A DNA stretch of 64,000 nt from Isosphaeraceae bacterium (GTDB lineage Bacteria > Planctomycetota > Planctomycetia > Isosphaerales > Isosphaeraceae). Of the stretch, positions 27,269 to 37,178 are shown in pieces. The notes beneath the pieces are model-generated. The model did no database searches. It was not told the DNA's origin and saw nothing but the letters and a program-made list of their open reading frames with translations. The translations under genes and the position numbers were made by a program. How positions within the stretch are numbered: position 1 is the first letter of the stretch; every line of letters starts with the position of its first letter. Location of the stretch: contig JANXSY010000173.1 in assembly GCA_025356435.1 (NCBI GenBank), positions 62,001 through 126,000 on the forward strand. Direction: 5' to 3'.

Positions 27269-28360
27269 TCAATACGCGTCGGAACTAAGGACCTCGTTCA
27301 AGGCGCGGCTACCGAGGCCCCACCAGACAGTCGGGGCGATGCTATCTTTGATGAACTTCACGGAACCGTCGGCCATGCAGATATTCACGCCACCCGAGTG
27401 GTTGCTCGTCGCCGTGATGGCGTCGTTGAAGCCGCCGGGGGCTCCTCCAAATGAGTTTGACGAGACACACGAGGAGGTGTTCGGCGTCATGACGTGATTA
27501 TAGGCGTTGAAGTGAAGAGTTCCCGCATGGCTACCGCTCCAACAGGCACCGGACCATTGGGTCGGGTTGGTCGGCTGGGTTGATGCAGGCAAGCCCTTGC
27601 ACGCCGAGATGAATTGCGGGAGCACGGTCGCTGCCTGGGTGGGCGCGTCCCAGGGCACCGACGTGCTAACCGCAAACGAGGCGCGATTGCCCATCGACGT
27701 CCCGGGGCGCACCGAAACGTTGCCGTTCAAACCAACCAGCTTCTCGCTGAACATCGCAGTGTTGCTCGTGCCGTCGGTGATCGACTCGACACCGACGATC
27801 CCGGTCCGGCCCGTGGCATTCGTATAACCCGGGAGGTTATTGGGATCACTGCTGATCGGAATGATCGGGCCGGACCACGACGCCAGCGTGGCGGGACCGC
27901 CGAAGTTGGCGTGATAATTCGTGAATGCCGTCGAGATCCACGGCCCAGTACGGATGCTCTCCGACGGGCAGACCAGGGTGCTGATCTTGGTGCTGCTGAT
28001 TGTATTGACGTTCGGGCCGGCATAGGCCCCAAACGAGTAGTTCGCCGCGTTGAACAGCGGCGTCTGTTCCATATAGCCGAGCAGGCCCACCGCCCATCCC
28101 AAGGGCCAAGGACCACCAGGCTCACTCGGGCCATTGGGAGCGGTGCCAAAGTTGCCGAACAGGATCGGCAGACAGTTATTCGTCGAAATGTAATTGTGGA
28201 CGCCCAAGCCCAACTGCTTGAGGTTGTTGATGCACTGGGCGCGGCGTGCCGCCTCGCGAGCCGCCTGAACGGCGGGCAAGAGCAGCGCGATCAGCACGGC
28301 GATGATCGCGATGACGACCAGCAGTTCGATCAGGGTAAATCCACGACGCTTCGGAGGCAT
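27269..28360 (-). CDS. DUF1559 pseudopilin-like protein, cassette A
   Basis: This 363-residue protein begins with a type IV prepilin signal, KRRG then [22 protein letters not shown], with Gly at -1 and Glu at +5 as prepilin peptidase needs. The helix continues [27 protein letters not shown], a DUF1559 hallmark. The globular domain ends in the H-x9-DG motif ([12 protein letters not shown]) followed by SVKFIKDSI. Dozens of such proteins are found in planctomycete genomes; their role is not settled, though type II secretion-like pseudopili are suggested. It heads an operon with a lipoprotein and a TPR/ASPIC protein. Confidence 0.95.
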   Translation of the reverse strand: MPPKRRGFTLIELLVVIAIIAVLIALLLPAVQAAREAARRAQCINNLKQLGLGVHNYISTNNCLPILFGNFGTAPNGPSEPGGPWPLGWAVGLLGYMEQTPLFNAANYSFGAYAGPNVNTISSTKISTLVCPSESIRTGPWISTAFTNYHANFGGPATLASWSGPIIPISSDPNNLPGYTNATGRTGIVGVESITDGTSNTAMFSEKLVGLNGNVSVRPGTSMGNRASFAVSTSVPWDAPTQAATVLPQFISACKGLPASTQPTNPTQWSGACWSGSHAGTLHFNAYNHVMTPNTSSCVSSNSFGGAPGGFNDAITATSNHSGGVNICMADGSVKFIKDSIAPTVWWGLGSRALNEVLSSDAY

Positions 28361-28661
28361 GAGCGACTCTCCTCAAAAAAAGAATGACCGCAGTCGCTTT
28401 CGACACGCTCGACGGAGCGACCGAGGACCAGAATGACTGAAAGAAAATGACAACGGCGGCAGGACTTCGCGACGCACCTTCACAGAGAAGAGCGTCGTCG
28501 GAGCTGTGACGGGCCGAAAGCCCTGCTAAACGAACTCGATCGAACGAAACTTGAATAAACAGATTTGAATACTGCTGACTTCGATATTATATATTAAACA
28601 ACAGGGACACAAGAGGGCCTGGAGAAATATTGCCCGGCGAGAGCGGCTTTGAATTCAAATT
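28361..28661. other. Divergent promoter region
   Basis: This gap lies between the DUF1559 gene (minus) and the GntR-type gene (plus). A very AT-rich stretch at about 28583-28600 (TATTATATATTAAA) could serve promoters on either strand. No other structure was seen. Confidence 0.4.
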
Positions 28662-28733
28662 GTGACAATATTTTCGGCATCATCCATGATGGCGTGCACG
28701 AAAGCCTTCGCCCCTATTGGGACCGAATACGAA

Positions 28734-29465
28734 ATGACCATAAGGCCTAGTTCAACCGCCCCGGATAGTCTGACGGGCGGCCCGCTCTCACGCGGGGGTT
28801 TGCGCCGGCAGGTCACTTCGCGGATTCTCTCTGCCGTCTTCCAGGGCCGCTTCATATCCGGTCAGCGTCTGATCGTCCAGAGGCTTTCCGAACTCTACAA
28901 AGTGAGCCCGACGCCGGTCCGCGAGGCACTCGTGGAACTTTCATCGCTCGGAATCGTCGAGCTACTGCCAAACCGGGGCGCGGCGGTATTGCCCTTCAGT
29001 GCCCAGCAGGTCCGGGAGATCGGGCAGATCCGCCGTGTCCTCGAAGTCGAGGCGACGCGATGCTCCAGCGGGCGGATCGACCCCGCCGCGCTTATCGCCC
29101 TCGAACACGACATTGGCATTTTGCAGGCCCGGCCCGCCGACGAACTTCGCGACCGAGACGCCCGCCTCTGCGATACCAGGCTCCACGGGCTCATCGCCGA
29201 CTCTTGCGGTAGCGCCCGGCTCACGGCCGAGATATCCCGCTATCTCACGCTCTTCCGGACACTCCGCGACGTCTCCCATTCGCGAGACGCTGAGACCAAC
29301 TACTCGCGTTCCGACGACATCCCCCAGCACCTCGCCATCCTCGCCCCGCTGCGAAAAGGCGACGGCGAGGGCGCAGCCCACGCGATGGACGCGCACATCC
29401 GTTCGTCCACTCGAGCGGTCGAAGATGTTTTATTTTCGGCCCCGTCTGGAGACGCAGCGTCCTGA
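28734..29465 (+). CDS. GntR-family transcriptional regulator (FadR/FCD type)
   Basis: The N-terminal winged helix-turn-helix is clear: RRQVTSRILSAVFQGRFISGQRLIVQRLSELYKVSPTPVREALVEL, then LGIVELLPNRGAAVLPF. The C-terminal half is an all-helical FCD-type ligand domain (RRVLEVEATRCSSG, HGLIADSCGSARLTAEI, HLAILAPLRKGDGEGAAHAMDAHI), in which D and H positions fit metal or carboxylate ligand binding. I place the start at the ATG at 28734; an in-frame ATG at 28662 would add 24 residues that do not look native. It is divergent from cassette A and may control it. The effector is unknown. Confidence 0.88.
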   Translation: MTIRPSSTAPDSLTGGPLSRGGLRRQVTSRILSAVFQGRFISGQRLIVQRLSELYKVSPTPVREALVELSSLGIVELLPNRGAAVLPFSAQQVREIGQIRRVLEVEATRCSSGRIDPAALIALEHDIGILQARPADELRDRDARLCDTRLHGLIADSCGSARLTAEISRYLTLFRTLRDVSHSRDAETNYSRSDDIPQHLAILAPLRKGDGEGAAHAMDAHIRSSTRAVEDVLFSAPSGDAAS

Positions 29466-29903
29466 CGCCCTTCGAGATGGCCTCAAGACATGGTGCGGCC
29501 CCGGCCATCTTCAGCCGTGCCGCACCGTGCGCCGGGGTGTCAGGCCGCCATGGCAACCGTTTCGCGGACATCCTTGACCGCATCACGGGATCGACGCCCG
29601 GAGCCATTAGGGGCACCATACAAAACCCCGGGCCGAAGCGATAGGGGCAGCTGACCTGACTGATTTAACTCCTCACGTCACGACTTATGCTTTGTGAACA
29701 TAATCACCATTATCGGACACGGTATTAGCAGTCGAATCTTGGCCCCGAGATGCCCACTTTGTCGCAGTCCAAGCCGTCGAGACGAACACGAATCGCTCTC
29801 CCTGTTCGGAGGCGAGTGCCGTCCAGCATCAGGCATCTCGATGGAATGGCTCGCGGATCGAAGCGAGCAAGATTCTCAAACTGTGGAGAAACACGCCTTC
29901 GGA
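29466..29903. other. Gap between convergent genes
   Basis: No gene, repeat or clear terminator is supported between the GntR-type regulator and the minus-strand TPR gene. Small frames in this stretch have no initiation signal and no recognisable family. Confidence 0.45.
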
Positions 29904-31199
29904 TCATCTGGGCGGGGTCATCGCATCGGTCTGGGCACGATATAGATTGGCGAGCCCGGGTTGACCGGCTTTCTCGTAATGGGCGATGAGCAACCGGCAG
30001 GCCTCCGGATGACCGCGATGGTTCCGCAAGATTGTCTCAGCCCAGCGGACGCCCTCGCTGGGCTTACCGTGGGCGAACATCCAGCCTGCGATCTTGAGCT
30101 GGGCGTTGAGGTTGTTCGGGGCGCGGACGAGCTGCGTCTGGGCGGCGAGCAGATCGCCGAGTTCGGCCCGTAGTTGCGTTGCCCTCGCCTGCTCAGCCCT
30201 CGCCTCATCGGTGTGCCCGAGTCGCGTCAGCACCAGCCCCCGACTGTGTCGCGTTTCGAGGTCGAACGGGTCGGCCGCCGCCGCGAGGTCGAGTTGTTCG
30301 ATCGCCGCAGGGAAATCTCCGCGACGGATCAACAGGTCGGCGATCGCCCGATGGATGATGGGGTCGCCCGGAGCGAGCGCTGCGGCACGTCGGAGTCGCT
30401 CCATAGCCGTGTCAGCCTTCCCCATCTCGGCATCGTTCCGGCCGGCACCGAGATGGCCTGCGGGGTCGTCGGGGCGGAGTTCGAGATAAGACGCGTAAGC
30501 GGCGGCCGCTTCGACGTTCCGGTGCGCCTTACGCAGTTCCTCGGCCAGCCCGATCCGCGCCGGGGCAGACCGGGGGTCACGGGCGAGGGCCTCGCGATAA
30601 TCGTCGAGCAGGCGGGCCGAGTTATTCGTCCGCGAATCGACCTCCGCCCGCCACAAGTAGGGTTTGGCATCGCCGGGCGCGTCCAGCATCCATCGCGTGA
30701 TGACGGAGGCGGCACGGACCATGTCGTACGTCTCTAGATAGATTCGCGCCAGGGTTTCGTCGAGCAATACGTCGGGCTCGCCGTGGGCGTTGAATTCATC
30801 GCGAAGCATGGGTTCCGCTTCGGCGAGTCGCCCCCCCTGCCCCATTGCGATAGCCCGGACGACCTCGACCCTATGGCGATCGGCACCGAGTGCATCGGCT
30901 TTCCTGAGCGCTTCAGACGCCTCTGCCGGGCGGCGCATCGCCAGCCCGATCCGAGCCTTCCAGAGCCAGGCCTCCCCCGATCCCGGCCGCCGGTCAATCC
31001 AGCGCCCGGCCGCCGTCCATGCCGCCTCCAACCGCCCCGCGCGATAGTCGGCCCCGACCCACGCCTCGTCCCTCCCCGCGAGAAGGCCCCAGGCCGAGAG
31101 TCCGGCAACTATCACCGCCGCTGCTATTGCGACGACTTGACCGATCCGTCGCATCCTGCGGGACTCGTCGGACGGCTTTGTTATCAGTCGATCGATCAT
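29904..31199 (-). CDS. TPR-repeat protein with N-terminal membrane anchor
   Basis: The 431-residue protein has a basic head, one membrane helix (about 20-42, VVAIAAAVIVAGLSAWGLLAG) and then tetratricopeptide-type repeats to the end (AAWTAAGRWIDRRPGSGEAWLWKARI, LRKAHRNVEAAAAYASYLELRPDD, NDAEMGKADTAMERLRRAAALAPGD, RGDFPAAIEQLDLAAAADPFD). It is a predicted extracytoplasmic scaffold. Lying between the two paralogous cassettes and divergent from the DUF1559 gene of cassette B (234 bases apart), it may share its promoter region. The N-terminal TPR part of the two ASPIC proteins is similar in style. Confidence 0.85.
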   Translation of the reverse strand: MIDRLITKPSDESRRMRRIGQVVAIAAAVIVAGLSAWGLLAGRDEAWVGADYRAGRLEAAWTAAGRWIDRRPGSGEAWLWKARIGLAMRRPAEASEALRKADALGADRHRVEVVRAIAMGQGGRLAEAEPMLRDEFNAHGEPDVLLDETLARIYLETYDMVRAASVITRWMLDAPGDAKPYLWRAEVDSRTNNSARLLDDYREALARDPRSAPARIGLAEELRKAHRNVEAAAAYASYLELRPDDPAGHLGAGRNDAEMGKADTAMERLRRAAALAPGDPIIHRAIADLLIRRGDFPAAIEQLDLAAAADPFDLETRHSRGLVLTRLGHTDEARAEQARATQLRAELGDLLAAQTQLVRAPNNLNAQLKIAGWMFAHGKPSEGVRWAETILRNHRGHPEACRLLIAHYEKAGQPGLANLYRAQTDAMTPPR

Positions 31200-31433
31200 G
31201 AATGGACGACTCGCGACAAAGTCTCGACACGAGCGATTGTTTCCTGCGCCCGGTCATCTCGAGAGTTTATCAACGTCCGGACGGAAGTTTGATATCAGTG
31301 GCGCAGAAAAAAACAAATCTTGTTGAACCAATCAGAAATTCTCTTGCCACGCCCAGACTGATCTGTCACCCTCCGAGACGTCTGTCTTAATATTCTTCTC
31401 ATCGTCACGGTCGTTAACACGGAGTACCATATC

Positions 31434-32534
31434 ATGGGCAATGGATCCTATCGGAGCCGACGTGCGTTCACGCTTATCGAACTCCTCGTCGTCATAGCCA
31501 TCATCGCTGTCCTGATCGCCCTGCTGCTTCCGGCAGTTCAGGCCGCACGAGAGGCGGCACGCCGGTCGCAATGCGTCAATAATCTGAAGCAACTCGGCTT
31601 GGCCGTTCACAACTACCATTCGACTCACAACGTCATACCGGCCGACGGCGTCTTCCTCGGCCCGGCTTACGGCCAGTCCGTGGGCGCGAGCGATGGCTGG
31701 GGCTGGAACGCGAGCTGGGCGGTGTCTATCCTGCCGAACATGGAACAGACACCCCTCTACAACGCCTACAACTTCAACCGATCTGCCGACTTGCCGCAGA
31801 ATAACACTGTCGGATTCACCCTAATTGGCAGCCTCATCTGCCCCTCAGATAGCATTAAACAGCGTCCCGCCGACCCATGGGGCCCAAACAGCTACCACGG
31901 CAACCACGGCGGCCCCGGCATCGTGAGCAACTGGTCGGGCACGATCGTACAGAATTTCACGAACAATCCGCGGGCCTGGTGGGGTGCCGATGCCCAGATG
32001 GCCTACTTTGGGTTTGAATCCGTGACAGACGGAACTTCGAACACCGCGCTGTTCAGCGAGCGTCTACTGGGCCTCTCTGGCAACCCCGTCACCTACACCG
32101 GGTCGCCCACCGGGAAGCGTGGCATTTACTCGGCCAGTTACAACGGCGCGGTGAACCAGGGGCCGACGGCCAATCCCCTCGCGGCTGTCGCGGCCTGCAA
32201 GAGCGTTCCTTCATCCCAGGCCTCGGGCGGTTCGTATCTGAGTGGAGCCCACTTCTCGCTGTCATACCCGTGGCACACCTCGAACACCGCTTACAACCAC
32301 TTCAATACGCCCAACGGCACCTCGTGCTATGCGGCGAGCGGCGACGGCGTCGGTGTCAATCCCTGGGGTGGGACCGGCGGAATGATCACGGCGACCAGCA
32401 ACCATTCCGGCGGCGTAAACGTCGGCATGACTGACGGCTCCGTCCGGTTCATCAAGGACTCGATCTCTCCGACCACATGGTGGGCCATTGGCACCAAGTC
32501 CGGCAACGAGACGGTCAGCTCCGACTCGTATTGA
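31434..32534 (+). CDS. DUF1559 pseudopilin-like protein, cassette B
   Basis: The 366-residue paralogue of the protein at 27269-28360 has the prepilin signal RRA before [20 protein letters not shown] (Ala at -1, Glu at +5), the helix [30 protein letters not shown], and a C-terminal H-x9-DG motif ([12 protein letters not shown]) followed by SVRFIKDSI and ending [11 protein letters not shown]. Both copies end in a similar xSSDxY tail. It heads cassette B and is followed by a strong hairpin before the lipoprotein gene, which suggests that the pseudopilin is made in excess over the downstream genes. Confidence 0.95.
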   Translation: MGNGSYRSRRAFTLIELLVVIAIIAVLIALLLPAVQAAREAARRSQCVNNLKQLGLAVHNYHSTHNVIPADGVFLGPAYGQSVGASDGWGWNASWAVSILPNMEQTPLYNAYNFNRSADLPQNNTVGFTLIGSLICPSDSIKQRPADPWGPNSYHGNHGGPGIVSNWSGTIVQNFTNNPRAWWGADAQMAYFGFESVTDGTSNTALFSERLLGLSGNPVTYTGSPTGKRGIYSASYNGAVNQGPTANPLAAVAACKSVPSSQASGGSYLSGAHFSLSYPWHTSNTAYNHFNTPNGTSCYAASGDGVGVNPWGGTGGMITATSNHSGGVNVGMTDGSVRFIKDSISPTTWWAIGTKSGNETVSSDSY

Positions 32535-32567
32535 TCTAGCTCAATCGCAGAAGCCATTTCGTGCTCT

Positions 32568-32598
32568 CGCCCCGCCCGCCGAACAGGTGGGCGGGGCG
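32568..32598 (+). terminator. Strong GC hairpin between pseudopilin-like and lipoprotein genes
   Basis: CGCCCCGCCC (32568-32577) pairs with GGGCGGGGCG (32589-32598); with one G-T pair the stem reaches 13 base pairs with a 5-base loop. No T-run follows. It lies 34 bases after the DUF1559 stop and 85 bases before the next start, so it more likely attenuates or protects the upstream mRNA than ends all transcription. Confidence 0.6.
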
Positions 32599-32682
32599 AA
32601 CCCGTCTTGCAGTCCGACGCAATTTCGGGACGTCTCTCGCCCGACGTTGGAGTGGATCACCCTCTAGAAGGATTACGATTCG

Positions 32683-32889
32683 ATGCGACGTTCCACGAAA
32701 CTGTTCATGCTCGCCGTCATGACGCTGGGGACAATCGGTTGCGGAGGGAGCGAACTCACCGAAGGCGTCCCCAAACAGGTCGATATGACCAAGACCTATA
32801 CTCCGGCCGCCACATTGCCTAGCATGACGCCAACAGACCAGCAAAAAGCCAAGGCGGCTGCGGCCGCACCGATCGCAGCACCGAAATGA
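32683..32889 (+). CDS. Small lipoprotein, cassette B
   Basis: The 68-residue product has a signal peptide (MRRSTKLFMLAVMTLGTIGC) with lipobox GTIGC, followed by a disordered polar tail rich in Thr, Lys and Ala. AAGGA lies about 10 bases before the ATG. It matches the cassette A lipoprotein in size, in the GCGG start of the mature chain and in its place between a DUF1559 gene and a TPR/ASPIC gene, but the tails share little sequence. Confidence 0.82.
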   Translation: MRRSTKLFMLAVMTLGTIGCGGSELTEGVPKQVDMTKTYTPAATLPSMTPTDQQKAKAAAAAPIAAPK

Positions 32890-32923
32890 CCAGGGCCCGC
32901 GAAGACCGTCCGGGATAAAGGTC

Positions 32924-35863
32924 ATGACGAAGCGTCAACGCACGCTCGGTATCTTCGCGGGGCTGATCGTGGTCTCGCTCGTCGGGGGGTTCGTCTGGGT
33001 CGACCAGTCCCGCCGGCATGAGCGTCGGTTTGCAGCGGAAATGGAACTCGCCCGACGAGACATTCAGTCCGGGCTTTTCGGCACCGCGATGGTGCGGTTG
33101 CAAGGCTTGGCCTCGGAGAAACGGTTCGGGATCTTCCCCGGACCTGGACCCGAGGTCGAGTACCAACTTGGCGTCTGCGAGCTCGCCCTAGGCAGGGGAG
33201 ACCGCGCTGTCACAGCGTGGGATCGGGTCCCGCCAGGCTCAAAATGGTACGTCCAGGCGGCGGTCGCACAGGCGACATTTCTCATCAACTCCGGACGCTA
33301 TCGGCCGGCCGAGAAGACGCTCGAGCGGGCATCCTCTGAGTCACACGACCCTGGAGACCGGCTGCAAGTCGGCCGTACCCTATCGCGGCTCTATCGCTTC
33401 GAGGGAAGGGTCGACGACATCAGACGCGTGCTCCGCGCGACGTTCGACGTCTCCGACGATCGGCCCGGCCTGCTCAGAGAACTCTGGCTGCTCGACAACT
33501 CGCCTCAGCCGGTCGAGGCGTGGCAATTCTCGCTCGAGAAGGCCGACCCCAACGACGACCGCGTCTGGCTCGGTCGCGCTGTCGTGGCAACCTTGACCGG
33601 ACAGTTCACGGAGGCGAAGAAGCAGCTCGACTCCTGCGAGAAGTCGAGGCCCGACGACCCAGCCGTTTGGCGAGCCCGACTCGCGCTTGCCCTCGCCTCA
33701 GATGACTCGACCGGCGTCTGGCTTGCGGCGCGGCACATTCACGTCGACCTCTTGGAGCCGACAGAGCCGCTCGTCGTGCGATCCTGGTTGCTCGCTCGAG
33801 GCCCTGACCGCGATGCCGAGCGGAAGGCCCTCCTTGACCTGATCGCAGCCGACCCTACACGCGCCCAGGCCCTCGATCGACTCGCCGCTATCGAGCTCGA
33901 GGCCGGCCATCGAGGTGACGCCGAGGCCCTCCACCGCCGCAAGGCCGAAGTCGACCAAATCAAAGACCGGGTCCGCAAGCTCCTGCTCTCCGAAGGCGAC
34001 CTCTCGCCTGCCGCGCCGGAGCTTACCTCGCTGGTCGCCCGGCTCGGACGGTCATTCGACGCGGCGGGATGGTCGATCGTCGGCAAGGTCGGACCGTCGT
34101 CTCTCAGCCCCGAGCCCGGTCGCCTCGCCATACCCGCGTTATCGTCCGTTCTTCTCTCCGATCGGCTCAACGAGGCGGGCCTTAAGCCGGATCGAGTCGT
34201 CTCGTCGACGACGGGAGAGGCCCGCGCCAAGAGTGGCCCTCGACCGAAATTCACCGACCAAGCCGCGGCCGCCGGCCTCTCGTTTTCCTTCGACAACGGA
34301 CAGACTCCGCTCTGCCAGCTCCCCGAGACCATGTCGGGGGGGATTGGCGTGCTCGATTTCGACGGTGACGGCTGGCTCGACGTCTATCTTGTGCAAGGCG
34401 GGCCAATCGCCACCGTTTCACCTCCACCGGCCGGCGCGGTGACTAACGGCGATCGGATCTTCCGCAACAATCGCGACGGGACCTTCCACGACGTAAGCGT
34501 CGCCTCGGGGCTCGCCGGATTCTCGCGTGACTACAGCATGGGCGTCGCGGTGGGCGACTACGACAACGACGGACGCCCCGATCTCTTCGTCAGCCGTCTC
34601 CACTCCTACGCTCTCTATCACAACGAGGGCAACGGCACGTTTCGCGACGCCACGACCGTCGCCGGCCTGGGCGGTAGCCGCGACAACCCGACCTCGGCCG
34701 CCTTCGCCGATCTCGACGGTGACGGCGACCTCGACCTTTACGTCTGTCATTACATGATATGGGACTCGGAGAACCCTCGCCTCTGCAAGAACCCAAAGGG
34801 GGGATATTTTTACTGCGACCCGAGCAAGGTTGACCCCGCCCCCGATCACCTCTTCCGCAACGACAACTGCCGTTTCGTCGATGTGACAAAGGAAGCCGGC
34901 ATCGTCGACACCGACGGTCGGGGCCTCGGCGTCGTCGCGGCGGACCTCGACGGCGACGGCCGCGTTGACCTCTATGTGGCCAACGACGGCACGGCCAACT
35001 TCCTGTTCCGAAACCTCGGCGGCCTCAAGTTCGAAGAGATCGGCCTCGTCGCGGGGGTGGCTGCGGGCGAAGACGGAGGATACCAGGCGAGCATGGGCGT
35101 CGCTTGCGGAGATTACGACGGCGACGGGCGACCCGACCTGATCGTCACCAATTTTTACGGCGAGTCATCGACCCTTTACCAGAACCTGGGCAAGGGGTTC
35201 TTCCGCGACCAAACCGCCGCCTCAGGCCTCGGCATGGCCACGCGATACCTGCTCGGCTTCGGCACGACCTTCGCCGACTTCGACGACGACGGTCATCTCG
35301 ACCTCGCGACCGTCAACGGCCACGTTAACGACAATCGGCCATATTATCCCTTTGCGATGCCTGCTCAGATCCTCTTGGGCACCGGTAGCGGTCGCTTCGT
35401 CGATGCGACCGAAGACGCAGGCGACGTCTGGAGCAAGCCTCGGGTTGGGCGGGGCCTTGCCGTCGCCGACCTCGACAACGACGGACGACTCGACGCCCTG
35501 ATCCTTTCCCATGACGATCGACTTGCGTATGCCCGCCAGTCCGGCTCCGTCGGCGTTAATCGTTCGATCACCCTCCAACTCGAAGGCCGGGCCTCGAACC
35601 GTGACGGAGTCGGTGCCAGCGTCGAGGTCAACGCCGGAGGTCGTCGTCAGGTCGTCCAGCGTTTTGGCGGGGGGAGTTATCAGTCCGCCGGCGATCCCCG
35701 CCTTCACATCGGGATAGGAGCGGCGACGAAGGTCGACTCCGTCGAAGTCCGCTGGCCCTCCGGCCGGGTCGACAGGTTCAGCGACCTCCGCACCGGGGCG
35801 GGATATCGGCTCCGCGAGGGAGAAGGCGCCGCCGTCCCTCTGGAAGGGTTTTCCGGGCGTTGA
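32924..35863 (+). CDS. TPR/FG-GAP/ASPIC-UnbV (CRTAC1-like) protein, cassette B
   Basis: This 979-residue paralogue of 23966-26944 has a signal anchor (LGIFAGLIVVSLVGGFVWV), TPR-like helices to about residue 400, and FG-GAP loops (DFDGDGWLDVY, DYDNDGRPDLF, DLDGDGDLDLY, DLDGDGRVDLY, DYDGDGRPDLI, DFDDDGHLDLA, DLDNDGRLDAL). The ASPIC/UnbV end has NRDGVGASVEVNAGGR, GGGSYQSAGDPRLHIGIG and VEVRWPSGRVDRF. A ribosome site AAAGG precedes the ATG. The Asp-rich loops should bind calcium outside the cell. Repeat count and order match cassette A, so the two came from one ancestor. Confidence 0.92.
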   Translation: MTKRQRTLGIFAGLIVVSLVGGFVWVDQSRRHERRFAAEMELARRDIQSGLFGTAMVRLQGLASEKRFGIFPGPGPEVEYQLGVCELALGRGDRAVTAWDRVPPGSKWYVQAAVAQATFLINSGRYRPAEKTLERASSESHDPGDRLQVGRTLSRLYRFEGRVDDIRRVLRATFDVSDDRPGLLRELWLLDNSPQPVEAWQFSLEKADPNDDRVWLGRAVVATLTGQFTEAKKQLDSCEKSRPDDPAVWRARLALALASDDSTGVWLAARHIHVDLLEPTEPLVVRSWLLARGPDRDAERKALLDLIAADPTRAQALDRLAAIELEAGHRGDAEALHRRKAEVDQIKDRVRKLLLSEGDLSPAAPELTSLVARLGRSFDAAGWSIVGKVGPSSLSPEPGRLAIPALSSVLLSDRLNEAGLKPDRVVSSTTGEARAKSGPRPKFTDQAAAAGLSFSFDNGQTPLCQLPETMSGGIGVLDFDGDGWLDVYLVQGGPIATVSPPPAGAVTNGDRIFRNNRDGTFHDVSVASGLAGFSRDYSMGVAVGDYDNDGRPDLFVSRLHSYALYHNEGNGTFRDATTVAGLGGSRDNPTSAAFADLDGDGDLDLYVCHYMIWDSENPRLCKNPKGGYFYCDPSKVDPAPDHLFRNDNCRFVDVTKEAGIVDTDGRGLGVVAADLDGDGRVDLYVANDGTANFLFRNLGGLKFEEIGLVAGVAAGEDGGYQASMGVACGDYDGDGRPDLIVTNFYGESSTLYQNLGKGFFRDQTAASGLGMATRYLLGFGTTFADFDDDGHLDLATVNGHVNDNRPYYPFAMPAQILLGTGSGRFVDATEDAGDVWSKPRVGRGLAVADLDNDGRLDALILSHDDRLAYARQSGSVGVNRSITLQLEGRASNRDGVGASVEVNAGGRRQVVQRFGGGSYQSAGDPRLHIGIGAATKVDSVEVRWPSGRVDRFSDLRTGAGYRLREGEGAAVPLEGFSGR

Positions 35864-35981
35864 CGCGACCGACCCGCGAGTGTTCTGATGAACGGCCGAA
35901 TCGCAAGCTGTAACCTCTCGGGCCCGCGCACCGGACCGGGACGTTTCACCGGATACTGACGCGAGCGATAGGGTTTTGATC

Positions 35982-37178
35982 ATGCGACGCACCCGACCGA
36001 CGATCTTCGCCCTCGCAATCCTAATCTCGGCCCCCCTCGCCGCCCCGGGCCAAGATGACGGCCCGAAGGCCGGGCGTGCTGTGCCTCTCAAGGTCGGCGA
36101 CCGTGTCGTCCTCACCTTCGGCGCGAATCTCCGGGCGACCAAGGAGGGGCCAGCCCCAGTCCTCCAGCCCCCTGCCCCAGGCGACCACCGCAACGCCTTC
36201 CGCGTCTATCGCGTCGAGCGGGTCGAGGTCACGTGGGCCTGGCTCCAGGCCGAACTGGACGGCGTCTCTGGTTGGGCTGAGGCTGCAGAGACGATGTCGA
36301 TCGATCGGGCGTTCGAACGCGCCTCGGAGGAGATTCTCGCCAATCCCGACAACTCAGGGTCGTTCATCAATCGGGCGATTCTCTGGTCGATGAAGGGGGA
36401 AATTGACCTCGCCATCGCCGACTACGACGAGGCCATTCGCCTCGACCCGGTCAGCACGACCGCCCTGAATAATCGCGGCAGCCTCCGTCGGCTGAAGGGC
36501 GAGACCGATCGCGCCATCGACGACTTCACCGCCGTCCTCCGCATTGACCCCTCCTACGCCGCTGCCTACTGCAACCGGGGCATCACCTGGAAGTCGAAAG
36601 ACATCGCTCGCGCCATCGACGACTTCACCAACGCGATTCGCATCGACCCGGAATACGCGATCGCTCACAACGGTCGCGGCAACGCCTATCGCGAGAAGAA
36701 GGAACTCGACCGCGCCATCATCGACTTCACCAAGGCGATTCAGATCGAACCGCGCTATTCCCAGGCGTATGCCAACCGTGGCATGGCCCATCGCGCCAAT
36801 AACGACTTCGCACTCGCAATCAACGACTATTCGGAAGCGATCCGGATCGAGCCCAAGAATGCCTGGGCCCTCAACAACCTTGCCTGGCTGCTTTCAATCT
36901 GTCCCGAGTCCAAGTCTCGCGACGGCAAGCGGGCCATTGAGGCGGCAACCCACGCCTGCGAACTGACCAAATGGAAGAATCCAAACAACATTGACACCCT
37001 CGCCGCCGCCTGCGCTGAGACCGGCGACTTCGATTCGGCCGTTCGCTGGCAGGAAAAGGTCCAGCCCCTCTTCGCAGACGAGGAAGCCCGTAAAGGCGGC
37101 AAGGAACGGCTTGATCTCTACAGATCCGGGAAGCCCTACCGCGAGTTGGTCGCCCCCGAGATCAAGCGGAGATCGTAG
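35982..37178 (+). CDS. Secreted TPR protein with N-terminal SH3-like segment
   Basis: The ATG at 35982 gives a 398-residue product with a signal peptide (FALAILISAPLAAPGQ). A beta-rich stretch of about 80 residues follows (PLKVGDRVVLTFGANLRATKEG, VYRVERVEVTWAWLQAELDGVSGWAEA), resembling an SH3-type domain. Then come five or six canonical TPRs with the pattern A-I-x-D-F/Y-x-x-A-I-R-I-x-P, for example RAIDDFTAVLRIDPSYAAAY and RAIIDFTKAIQIEPRYSQAY. The last about 90 residues are helical. It follows cassette B by about 120 bases and could be co-transcribed. Its 3' end overlaps the convergent methyltransferase-like gene by 43 bases. Confidence 0.87.
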   Translation: MRRTRPTIFALAILISAPLAAPGQDDGPKAGRAVPLKVGDRVVLTFGANLRATKEGPAPVLQPPAPGDHRNAFRVYRVERVEVTWAWLQAELDGVSGWAEAAETMSIDRAFERASEEILANPDNSGSFINRAILWSMKGEIDLAIADYDEAIRLDPVSTTALNNRGSLRRLKGETDRAIDDFTAVLRIDPSYAAAYCNRGITWKSKDIARAIDDFTNAIRIDPEYAIAHNGRGNAYREKKELDRAIIDFTKAIQIEPRYSQAYANRGMAHRANNDFALAINDYSEAIRIEPKNAWALNNLAWLLSICPESKSRDGKRAIEAATHACELTKWKNPNNIDTLAAACAETGDFDSAVRWQEKVQPLFADEEARKGGKERLDLYRSGKPYRELVAPEIKRRS

